A DNA stretch of 64,000 nt from Sphingopyxis sp. (GTDB lineage Bacteria; Pseudomonadota; Alphaproteobacteria; Sphingomonadales; Sphingomonadaceae): assembly GCF_016793825.1 (NCBI RefSeq), contig NZ_JAEULM010000050.1, positions 55,227 to 119,226 of the forward strand. The letters run 5' to 3'. The first letter of the stretch is position 1. Each line of letters starts with the position of its first letter. The notes beneath the pieces are model-generated. The model was given only the letters and a program-made list of their open reading frames with translations, did no database searches and was not told the DNA's origin. This document shows positions 52,044 to 64,000 of the stretch, piece after piece. Position numbers and translations under genes: made by a program.

Positions 52044-52900
52044 CCGGTTCGATCCTGATCCTTGCCGGTCGCCGTGCCGGCGCGATCGATGCGCTGGCCG
52101 AAGCTTATGGCGTGGGCGACAAATGCCTTGTCCCGGTCGCCGGCCGCGCGATGATCGCACATGTGCTCGACAGCGCGGCGCGGACTGGCGCGACGCGGAT
52201 CTTCATCTCGACCCATCACGCGACCTTGCTCGACGATCTTGCCGATCCGGTCGTCGACCGTCTGGGGCCGCGGCTGGAGGTGGTTCGTGCGGCGGACAAT
52301 CTGGCGGATTCGATCCTGGCAGTTGCCGACAAGGCGGATTTTCCGCTGTTTGTCACGACGGCCGACAATTGCCTGCTGACCGCCGAGACGATCGCCGAGA
52401 TCGGCAAGGAAGCCGAACGGCTCGGCGTCGGGGCAGGGGTGGCGCTGGCGCGGCGCGAGGATGTTCTGGCGGCTCACCCAGAGGGGCAGCGGCGCTTCTA
52501 TGAATTTTCGGACGTCGCCGTGTCCAACTGCAATGCCTATTGGATCGGCGATCGCGGCGCGCTCCGCGCGGCGGAGGCGTTTCGCGGCGGCGGCCAGTTC
52601 GTGAAGAAGCCGGTCCGCGTGATGCGGGCGTTCGGTATCGTCAACCTGCTACGCTTCCGCTTCGGCCTGGGTCCGATCCATCACATCTTCCAGCGCATTT
52701 CACGCAAGCTTGACGTCGATGTCGCCCCGCTGCTGGTCCGCAACGGGGCGATGGCGATCGATGTCGACAACGAGCGCTCGCTGCGTGTGACCGAGGCGTT
52801 GATGGCGGGCGCCGGCGAGGTCAGTCCGCCACCCAGTTTCCGTGGAACCCCGGCGGCACGCGGTGCGGCAGGTGAACGACGGCTTGCGGTGATCCGGTAA
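52040..52900 (+). CDS. MobA-like nucleotidyltransferase, function unknown
   Basis: A 286-residue protein with a GT-A nucleotidyltransferase fold: SILILAGRRAGAIDALAEAYGVGDKCLVPVAGRAMIAHVLD has the LAGxRxGxxD...K-CL-VPVxGRxMI pattern of NTP transferases, then TTADNCLLTAETI and a C-terminal half of unclear type. It probably transfers a nucleotide to a phosphorylated or other acceptor. It begins inside the ATP-grasp stop codon, so the two proteins act together in an unassigned pathway. Its last 80 bases overlap the carotenoid oxygenase gene, which ends on the opposite strand. Confidence 0.7.
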   Translation: MTGSILILAGRRAGAIDALAEAYGVGDKCLVPVAGRAMIAHVLDSAARTGATRIFISTHHATLLDDLADPVVDRLGPRLEVVRAADNLADSILAVADKADFPLFVTTADNCLLTAETIAEIGKEAERLGVGAGVALARREDVLAAHPEGQRRFYEFSDVAVSNCNAYWIGDRGALRAAEAFRGGGQFVKKPVRVMRAFGIVNLLRFRFGLGPIHHIFQRISRKLDVDVAPLLVRNGAMAIDVDNERSLRVTEALMAGAGEVSPPPSFRGTPAARGAAGERRLAVIR

Positions 52901-54266
52901 AATCATCGGCATTCAGGATGACGAGGTCGGTGGTCTCGTCGTTCATGTCGACGACGAGGCCGATCAGCCAGCCGTCATCCTCGGCGCCGGCTTCGCCTCT
53001 GGGTACGAAAACGAACTCGCCGGGGTGACGGCCGGACCCGAAATCGTGGATGGCGGTCGTGCCTTGCTCCAGATCGTGGCGGAACAGCCGCGTATCGGCG
53101 AGCGCCCATTCGGACGAAACGCCGTCGGGGATCGCGACGCTGTAGATATAGCGATAGGGGCGAGTGGTCAGGCGCTCGTCGTAACGCGGGAATTCCTGTG
53201 CATGATCGTGGACGACGGTGCGCACGGTCGTGCCGGCCGCCGGATCGATCATCCAGCGTTCCATGCGCGACTTTTCGCTGTCGGGCCCGCGCTTCGAACT
53301 GGCGAACATCGTCTCGTGCGCGACGACATCGACCACCACCTTGCCGTCGGCGGTCTCGTGGGCGTTGGCGGGGTGGAAGACATAGCAAGGCTCGACGGGC
53401 ACCCAGACGACGTCGTCGCCACGGCCCTTGCGGGGGAGAAGGCCGACACGCGCCTGATGGGCGTCGTTCCATGCATAAGGAAAGCGATAGCCGCCGAGCA
53501 GCATCTTCATCGAAAAGGTAACGGGCAGGTCGAAGACGAGCACGTAATTTTCGGTGATCGCGCAGTCGTGGATCGACGGGCCGTCGCTGACCGCGATCGC
53601 TTCCTCGCGAACGACGTGCGCGTCCTTGTCGAGGACGACGTGCCAGACCTTGTTCGGCTCGTCGCCTTTATAGGTGATGGCGTGGAGTTCGCCGGTCGCG
53701 GGGTCTTCGTGCGGATGTGCGGTATAGCTTCCGGCGAGGGTCCCGTCGAAGGGGTTGTGGGCGAGCGTGTTCAATTCATAGCCCAGCTCGACCGGCTTGC
53801 CGCCCGCCTCGACGATCGCAAAGGTCCGGCCGGCGATGCCGACGACATTGGTGTTGGGCGCGTCGAAACCGCCCTCGGCCCGCGTGCCCGGGGGGATCGG
53901 TTCGCCGAGCACGGCGCACGCCTCGGTGCCGCGAACCCAGCGGTTGCGATACCAGTCGGCCTTGCCGTCCGCGATCCGGATGCCATGGACCATGCCGGCG
54001 CCACTGAACCAGTGATAGCTCGCCGGGTCGGGTTCGGCGGCGGGATTGGGGCCATTGCGCAGGTAGCGGCCAGTGAGGCTGGTCGGAATTTCGCCGTCGA
54101 TGCGCAGGTTTTCCAGCGTCACCTCTTCTTCCATCGGTTTGTGGATGCCGGTCAGGAACGGGTGCGCATCGGTGGGTCGGGGCAGGCGCTTGCGATTGAA
54201 ATCGGCGACCTTGCCGATGCCTTTGGTAACGGCGCCGCGGATCAGGGTCTCTACATTGCTCGCCAT
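52821..54266 (-). CDS. Carotenoid cleavage oxygenase (RPE65 family)
   Basis: A 481-residue iron-dependent oxygenase. The four iron histidines of the family are seen at TAHPHEDPATG (near 180), SIHDCAITENYVLVFDLP (near 240), FHPANAHET (near 307) and HPGEF/FHGNWV near the C-terminus. RYLRNGPNP and FSGAGMVHGI are family signatures. It cleaves a carotenoid, stilbene or similar polyene; the substrate is not determined. Its 3' end overlaps the nucleotidyltransferase gene by 80 bases. A TetR regulator is divergent to it. Confidence 0.88.
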   Translation of the reverse strand: MASNVETLIRGAVTKGIGKVADFNRKRLPRPTDAHPFLTGIHKPMEEEVTLENLRIDGEIPTSLTGRYLRNGPNPAAEPDPASYHWFSGAGMVHGIRIADGKADWYRNRWVRGTEACAVLGEPIPPGTRAEGGFDAPNTNVVGIAGRTFAIVEAGGKPVELGYELNTLAHNPFDGTLAGSYTAHPHEDPATGELHAITYKGDEPNKVWHVVLDKDAHVVREEAIAVSDGPSIHDCAITENYVLVFDLPVTFSMKMLLGGYRFPYAWNDAHQARVGLLPRKGRGDDVVWVPVEPCYVFHPANAHETADGKVVVDVVAHETMFASSKRGPDSEKSRMERWMIDPAAGTTVRTVVHDHAQEFPRYDERLTTRPYRYIYSVAIPDGVSSEWALADTRLFRHDLEQGTTAIHDFGSGRHPGEFVFVPRGEAGAEDDGWLIGLVVDMNDETTDLVILNADDFTGSPQAVVHLPHRVPPGFHGNWVAD

Positions 54267-54336
54267 GTCGATGCTCCTTGGGCGGAAGGATGGAAACGCG
54301 ACTATGCAGCGGGGGCTTGCAAGGCCGACTCGGAAT

Positions 54337-54351
54337 GTTTACGGTGACAAC
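54337..54351. promoter_or_regulatory. Possible TetR-type operator
   Basis: GTTTAC-GGT-GACAAC is an imperfect inverted repeat ending on the first base before the TetR start. A second related site, GATAACAGTGTCAAC (54364-54378), lies just inside the gene. Both could be recognised by the regulator. The pairing is only partly symmetric. Confidence 0.35.
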
Positions 54352-54960
54352 ATGAGCGAAGAAGATAACAGTGTCAACATGGAAAATGGCGGCGGCAAGA
54401 GTGCGGGTTCCTATCATCACGGCGACCTGCGCGCCGCGGTGATCGCGGCCGGGCTGAAGCGGCTGGAGAGTGGTGACAGTGCCGAGCTGGGGCTGCGCGC
54501 GCTCGCCCGCGACGTCGGGGTCAGCGCGACGGCGCTGTATCGCCATTTTCCCGACAAGGAGGCGCTGCTCGACGCGCTTGCCGACGAGGGGTTGCGCCGG
54601 TTGGGCGCGCTGCAGGCGCAGGCCTGGCTCAAGGCGGGCGGGGGGCGGACCGGGTTCCTCGCCACCGGCGTCGCCTATGTCCGCTTCGCGCACGAAGAGC
54701 CGGCCGTCTTTCGCCTCAGCTTCACACGCCAGATGCTCGAACGAAAGCAGGGCGGCGGCGATGGCGGAGAGGTCGCCTATAGCCTGCTTCGCGCGGGCGT
54801 GGCGCAGACGATGGCGCATCTGGACGATCCGGAGGTGGCGGCGCTGCACGCCTGGTCGCTGGTCCACGGCCTGGCGATGCTGGTCCTCGACCGACGGATC
54901 GACTGGGACGAGGCGCGCATCGAACAGATTGTCGGCATGACGTTCGGCGGGGTCGACTAG
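54352..54960 (+). CDS. TetR family transcriptional regulator
   Basis: A 202-residue regulator with the HTH in residues about 20-70 (SYHHGDLRAAVIAAGLKRLE, LRALARDVGVSATALYRHFPDKEALLDALADEGLRRL) and a helical ligand domain. It is divergent from the carotenoid oxygenase gene by 85 bases and probably controls it; the ligand might be a carotenoid or its cleavage product. ATG 54352 and ATG 54379 are both preceded by a GTG(A/T)CAAC sequence, so the start is uncertain. Confidence 0.87.
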   Translation: MSEEDNSVNMENGGGKSAGSYHHGDLRAAVIAAGLKRLESGDSAELGLRALARDVGVSATALYRHFPDKEALLDALADEGLRRLGALQAQAWLKAGGGRTGFLATGVAYVRFAHEEPAVFRLSFTRQMLERKQGGGDGGEVAYSLLRAGVAQTMAHLDDPEVAALHAWSLVHGLAMLVLDRRIDWDEARIEQIVGMTFGGVD

Positions 54961-55051
54961 TCCCCGAAAAGGCATGATTTCGCGGTGAATAGGGTTTAGA
55001 GCGCAGCGAATGTTAGCGGTTTATTTTCCAGTTCCGGGCTAGCGGACGGTT

Positions 55052-56836
55052 ATGACGCGGTCGCTCTCATCCGGAGTCGAGGCGGCGCTCTGGTCGCTGC
55101 TTACGGCGTTCGGCTATTTCCTGCTGGCCAGCCTGTCGCTCTATGCGACCAAGGGCGCGGACAATATCGCCGCGGTCTGGCCGCCGAGCGGCTATTTCCT
55201 CGCGCTGCTGCTCCTGATGCCCGCGCGGGCGCAGTTCGCCTCGTTCGCGGGGATGGCGGCGGCGAGCTTTGCTGCGAATATGCTTGCCGGTACGCCGCCG
55301 CTTCCCGCGGCCGGCTTCACGCTTGCGAACGCATGCGAAGCCTTTGTCGCGCTGTGGCTGATTCGCCGCCGTCATACGGGCGAGCTATCCTTCATGGTGC
55401 CGCGTTCGGTCGGTGATTTCTGCATCGCGACGCTGTCCGCCAGCGCGCTCAGCGCGTCGATCGCCACGGGGCTTGCCGGCACCGGCATCGATTTCTTTTT
55501 CTCGTGGCTCACGACGGTCGGGCTCGGCATGTTGATCGTCACGCCGCCGATCGTGATGCTCGCCCGGATGATCGATACAAAGGCGCTCGACAATATGTCG
55601 GCGCGAATGAAGACCGAGGCGGTCCTGATCCTGACCGCCGCCGCGGCGGTGACCGCGACGGCTTTTTCGCAATCGCATTTTCCGGTGACCTTCCTCCCGT
55701 GCATCGCGGTGGTCGCCGCCGCCTATCGACTGGGGCCGTTCGGCGCCGCGACGGGAATGCTGATCGTGACGATCATCGCGTCGTTGCTGACCGGGCAGGG
55801 CGTAGGGCCGATCGCCGCGATCGCCGACAGCCAGAAGGTCAAGGTGCTGTTCCTGCAATTCTATCTGGTTGCGCTGCTTTTCACGACGTTGCCGCTGGCG
55901 GCGCTGCTCGTCGTGCAGCGGCGGCTCGCGAGGCGGCTCGAACAGAGCAATCGCTGGCTGATCCAGGCCGAGGCGGCGGCGCTCGTCGGCCATTGGCGCG
56001 TCGACCTGGTCGACTGGACGATCCAATGGTCCGACCAGACCTATCGCGTTCACGGTCTTGAGCCTGGAACGCCCGTCGATGTCGATTACAGCGTCCAGCA
56101 ATATGTCGACGAGGACGCCGTGGCGGTGCGCAGGGTGCTGGCCGAGGCGGTTCGGACCGGACAGGCGTTCGAATATCAAGGGCGCATCCGGCGCACCGAT
56201 GGCGAGATACGCCATGTGAAATCGCACGGATCGATCGAAATGAACCGCGCCGGCAAGGCCGTCGGCATCTTCGGCACCGTGCAGGACGTCACCGAGACGG
56301 TCGAGAACGCGCGAATCCTGGAGGCGGCGCGCAGCGCGGCCGAACGGGTGGCAAACACCGACATGCTGACCGGGTTGCCCAACCGGCGCCACACTTTGGC
56401 GTTCCTCGAGAAGGCGCTCGTCGGTGCGCGCGAAAATGGCGCGCCGCTGGCCGTCGCGATCTTTGACATCGACCATTTCAAGCGGATCAACGATGCGCAT
56501 GGGCACGCCGTCGGGGATGCGGTGATCCGCCGCGTCGCGCAGCGGGCGAAGGCGGTGCTGCGCGATTGCGACATGGTCGGACGGATCGGCGGCGAAGAGT
56601 TCGTCTGTGTCCTGCAACGGTCGAGCGCGCAGGCGGCGGAAATTGTCGCCGAGCGCGTGCGCAAGGCCGTCGAGGCGGGCACGGCAAAGGAAAAGGCGCT
56701 GCCAAACGCGACGATCAGCATAGGTCTGGCCCTGTACGCCGGCGAACCCGACGCCGAGGAGTTGCTGCACCGCGCCGATCAGGCGCTGTATTCGGCGAAG
56801 CGCGATGGACGAAACCGCCTTCGAATGGCGGCGTAA
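55052..56836 (+). CDS. Diguanylate cyclase: MASE1, PAS, GGDEF
   Basis: A 594-residue signalling protein. Residues about 15-290 are eight membrane helices of a MASE1 sensor domain, followed by a PAS domain (about 310-410) and a GGDEF domain (about 430-590). The catalytic motif is GGEEF at 513-517, intact, and the RxxD inhibitory site (R504-D507) lies exactly five residues before it, so product inhibition is expected. It makes cyclic di-GMP at the inner membrane in response to an unknown signal. No EAL domain. Confidence 0.92.
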   Translation: MTRSLSSGVEAALWSLLTAFGYFLLASLSLYATKGADNIAAVWPPSGYFLALLLLMPARAQFASFAGMAAASFAANMLAGTPPLPAAGFTLANACEAFVALWLIRRRHTGELSFMVPRSVGDFCIATLSASALSASIATGLAGTGIDFFFSWLTTVGLGMLIVTPPIVMLARMIDTKALDNMSARMKTEAVLILTAAAAVTATAFSQSHFPVTFLPCIAVVAAAYRLGPFGAATGMLIVTIIASLLTGQGVGPIAAIADSQKVKVLFLQFYLVALLFTTLPLAALLVVQRRLARRLEQSNRWLIQAEAAALVGHWRVDLVDWTIQWSDQTYRVHGLEPGTPVDVDYSVQQYVDEDAVAVRRVLAEAVRTGQAFEYQGRIRRTDGEIRHVKSHGSIEMNRAGKAVGIFGTVQDVTETVENARILEAARSAAERVANTDMLTGLPNRRHTLAFLEKALVGARENGAPLAVAIFDIDHFKRINDAHGHAVGDAVIRRVAQRAKAVLRDCDMVGRIGGEEFVCVLQRSSAQAAEIVAERVRKAVEAGTAKEKALPNATISIGLALYAGEPDAEELLHRADQALYSAKRDGRNRLRMAA

Positions 56837-56909
56837 GCCGACGTTAAATGCTTGGGCAGGCGGGCTATTTCCGCTATCGTCGGGTCTTGCAACCGATGCG
56901 GAGGCTTCC

Positions 56910-57578
56910 ATGGACCGGGACGATATGATGGTGGGGCGGCGGATGATGCTGGCGGGCGCCTTTTCGGCTGCGGGGCTTGCGGTCATGCCCGCCGCGCTGG
57001 CGAAGACGACGGCCGGCGGTTTCAAGGGTTTGATCGGCAATGCGTCGGACGGCGCGCTCGACCGGCTGGCACAGCCCGGTGCCTTCTACGCCGATACTGC
57101 GGTGCGCATTTTGCTGCCGGGCGGGGGTGGCAAGCTGGCGTCGAAATAGCTCGGCGCCGGCGATAAGCTGGGCCTGACGACCAAGCTCACCAAAAGCCTG
57201 AACGACGCGGGCGGGAAAGCAGCGGGCGAGGCCAAACCCGTGTTCCGCGCCGCGATTGACAATATGGGCTGGAATGACGTGCCGTCGCTGGTGTCGAAAA
57301 AGGATGGGGCGACGCGCTATCTGCAATCGAGCGCTGGCGGCGTACTGAACGAAAAGGTGCGACCGCTGATCGCCGGCGCGCTCGACGACGTCGGTGCCTA
57401 TCGTCAGCTCGACCAGTTGGCGAGCAACAGCCAGCTTCTCTCGGTCGCGGGGATCAGCCGCGACCGGCTGACGGACTCGGTCACCGAACAGGCGCTGAAA
57501 GGTATCTTCCTGTACATGGGGAATGAAGAGGCGGCGCTGCGGAAGAACCCGGGTAAATTGCTCAAGGGGATATTCTAG
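56910..57578 (+). pseudogene. DUF4197 gene interrupted by an in-frame amber stop
   Basis: The reading frame from ATG 56910 encodes a signal-like N-terminus (RRMMLAGAFSAAGLAVMPAALA) and the first part of a DUF4197 domain (AVRILLPGGGGKLASK), then hits TAG at 57147-57149. The same frame continues open to the TAG at 57576-57578, without a shift, through LGAGDKLGLTTKLTKSLNDA and the rest of the domain (FRAAIDNMGWNDV..., RKNPGKLLKGIF). A single base change would restore a 222-residue protein. It is a pseudogene, a sequencing error, or a read-through gene. Function of the family unknown. Confidence 0.8.
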
Positions 57579-57648
57579 CGGTCGGTTTTGACCCGTTGCG
57601 AACCTGAATTTCTTCCCGTCGCTGCGCGACAGGGAGGATATTCCTTGT

Positions 57649-57721
57649 CGTCATCCCGGACGTGATCCGGGATTCACAGCAGCGCTGCGGAAATGGATCC
57701 CGGATCAAGTCCGGGATGACG
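57649..57721. repeat. REP-like palindrome, complete
   Basis: CGTCATCCCGGACGTGATCC (57649-57668), continuing to 57675, is matched by its near-complement at 57695-57721 (GGATCCCGGATCAAGTCCGG onward). The arms are 27 bases and the centre 19. It belongs to the CGTCATCCCGGA family common in alphaproteobacteria. It sits between convergent genes and encodes nothing. Confidence 0.75.
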
Positions 57722-57813
57722 AAGGTGAAGGACGGACCGCGTCCCACCCCGTTCCTGCCTTTCGCTCCCACTCCAAACGCATTGACGGCAATCGACCGAT
57801 TGCGGACGTTCGG

Positions 57814-58122
57814 TCAGGCTTTGCCTCTGATGTCGCGCCAATATTCTTCTGCGACATCCTCATCAATCTCTACGGGCATCGAACTTCCCGGATAAAGTCG
57901 ATCCTTTCCGTCCTTTCGGGGTCCGGAAATCCAAAATCGATCACCGCTGTCTTCAGCTATGTGATTATATTTGTATCCGTCTCCAACTTTCCCAAACGTC
58001 CGGCCCCCATAGTGAACCGAACGACCTGATTTTGAGAAGGTAACTCTACCAATCCTGGCGGGACCATTAGACCCTGCGGACTTGTCTTCGATATACATGA
58101 TGCGCGTTTTAGGCTTGGACAT
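57814..58122 (-). CDS. Hypothetical protein, about 100 residues
   Basis: A 102-residue basic to acidic protein beginning MSKPKTRIMYIEDKSAGSNG, with GRVTFSKSGRSVHYGGRTFGKVGDGYKYNHIAEDSGDRFWISGPRKDGKDRLYPGSSMPVEID. It is a compact, soluble, conserved-looking protein often annotated only as hypothetical. Its base composition is noticeably lower in GC than most of the window, which may mean transfer or a less expressed gene. It stands alone. Confidence 0.6.
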   Translation of the reverse strand: MSKPKTRIMYIEDKSAGSNGPARIGRVTFSKSGRSVHYGGRTFGKVGDGYKYNHIAEDSGDRFWISGPRKDGKDRLYPGSSMPVEIDEDVAEEYWRDIRGKA

Positions 58123-58179
58123 GAGACGTTCTTAATTCCCGGCTTGTTCGCTTTCCACCCCCATACAGACTTTACGCCA

Positions 58180-58557
58180 TTAGTCCGTATCGAACCCCGC
58201 GAGCGCGATGGCGTCGATTTCGATGCGGAAACCGAAGTGTAGCGGGCCTGTGGGGACCACCGTTCTGGCGGGACGCACGTCTCCGAAAAATTCGCGGTAC
58301 GCCCGATCGACTTCGCCCCAGTCGGCGATGTCGCTGAGATAGACTGTCGTCCTGAGTACGTGGGCGGGTCCGGTACCGGCGCTTTCGAGAACGTCTTTGA
58401 GATTCCGGAGCGCTTGCGCAGCCTGGTCTTGAAAGGGAGCATCGGCCAGCGACGTGTCGCGGCCGGGCCGCAAAGGCAGTTGGCCGGACACGAAGACGAG
58501 GCCGCCGCCCGTCGTGAAGGGTGAATAATGTGGGCCAAGCGGTGCCTGGGGCGTCAT
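58180..58557 (-). CDS. RidA family protein
   Basis: A 125-residue Rid-family protein (YjgF/YER057c/UK114). Landmarks are GPHYSPFTTGGGLVFVSGQLPLRPG near the start and VLRTTVYLSDIADWGEVDRAYREFFGDVRPARTVVPTGPLHFGFRIEIDAIA. The family hydrolyses reactive enamine/imine intermediates; the arginine in the RPARTVV motif is conserved. The ATG at 58557 is preferred to the one five codons upstream because AAGGA lies eight bases before it. Confidence 0.87.
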   Translation of the reverse strand: MTPQAPLGPHYSPFTTGGGLVFVSGQLPLRPGRDTSLADAPFQDQAAQALRNLKDVLESAGTGPAHVLRTTVYLSDIADWGEVDRAYREFFGDVRPARTVVPTGPLHFGFRIEIDAIALAGFDTD

Positions 58558-58863
58558 GGACGATCCTTCCATCTGTAATCGGTCGGGTGATCTTCGGAAA
58601 TGCCGCGAGCCCGATCAACCCCGACACGGCGAAACACGATAAAATAGGCGGGCCCATTTGACATGAAGAACCCCGGTTCCTATATGGCCGTCACACCCCA
58701 TCGTCCGAGATAGAGCCTGCCTTTGCGCAGCGGGCTGTACGGATAGGGCGGCGGGGATTTCGACAGCGTTGTGAAGCTGCGGTAAACCGGCAACGGTTGC
58801 CTGCGGCTTTTTTCGCGTCGGAGCGCTCGCGACCTGATTTTTCTTAAGGCGAGACAATCATTT
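58558..58863. other. rpoB leader region
   Basis: About 300 bases without a supported gene, between the RidA start and rpoB. It holds a strong hairpin with a T6 tract (58774-58813), about 50 bases upstream of the rpoB start. A promoter for rpoBC must lie here or just upstream, because no other rightward gene precedes it closely. Confidence 0.5.
58774..58813 (+). terminator. Terminator/attenuator in the rpoB leader
   Basis: AAGCTGCGGTAAACCG (58774-58789), loop GCAA, CGGTTGCCTGCGGCTT (58794-58809), then T6 at 58808-58813. The 16-base stem has two mismatches and two wobbles. It is 50 bases upstream of rpoB, so it either ends an upstream transcript or attenuates rpoBC. Confidence 0.6.

Positions 58864-64000
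<5,137 letters not shown>

Overview
The window is a stretch of chromosome from a high-GC alphaproteobacterium, most likely a sphingomonad (Sphingopyxis-like). The indications are the ATPase zeta inhibitor (DUF1476) next to bolA and a monothiol glutaredoxin, alphaproteobacterial-style NadA, RpoB and DUF445 proteins, an MlaEFD-type lipid transport operon with its own lipoprotein, an RPE65-type carotenoid oxygenase, and the short intergenic palindromes. The genus is inferred from gene content. No rRNA, tRNA, CRISPR array, transposase or prophage was recognised. Almost every gene is chromosomal core or near-core.

Layout. 0-8 kb: DUF1476, bolA, grxD, a DipZ-type CcdA-thioredoxin fusion, a BlaI/BlaR-like regulator pair with a near-perfect operator, an MBL-fold hydrolase, a DUF4230 protein and a membrane protein. 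8-11 kb: nadA, then a 1.2-kb gap with three terminators, a perfect CRP-type site and a candidate small RNA, then a GlsB-like protein. 11-17 kb: an RND efflux pair and DUF445. 17-24 kb: an epimerase, pepN, and the leftward mlaE-mlaF-mlaD-lipoprotein operon. 24-31 kb: a HAD phosphatase, a PLP sulfur-amino-acid enzyme, an MFS transporter, and the overlapping lgt-methyltransferase-GNAT-pgeF operon. 31-41 kb: an acyl-CoA ligase, DUF1801, a YafY regulator facing a tandem pair of paralogues, argG, a threonine aldolase with an EamA exporter, murA and a DUF3011 protein. 41-48 kb: the ccmA/ccmB cytochrome c pair, a zincin, phhB, DUF1275, an amino acid permease, a zinc-ribbon protein, a DUF2975/XRE operon under four operator-like sites, and DUF2218 with a YqjI-like PadR regulator. 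48-64 kb: rplJ-rplL, an envelope protein, an unassigned ATP-grasp/nucleotidyltransferase pair, a carotenoid oxygenase facing a TetR regulator, a diguanylate cyclase, a DUF4197 gene with an in-frame amber stop, a RidA protein, and rpoB with the start of rpoC.

The best leads for something undescribed are four. (1) The CRP-site/sRNA unit at about 9985-10112. (2) The translationally coupled Ddl-like ATP-grasp and MobA-like nucleotidyltransferase at 51021-52900. (3) The array of four TATCG-N5-CGATA sites that begins on the DUF2975 start codon. (4) The separation of rplJL from rpoBC by about 9 kb, with a strong terminator-like hairpin in the rpoB leader. Several intergenic palindromic elements of different families are present, and one sits between ccmA and ccmB. 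All assignments rest on reading the sequence and on recalled family motifs; no database search was run.
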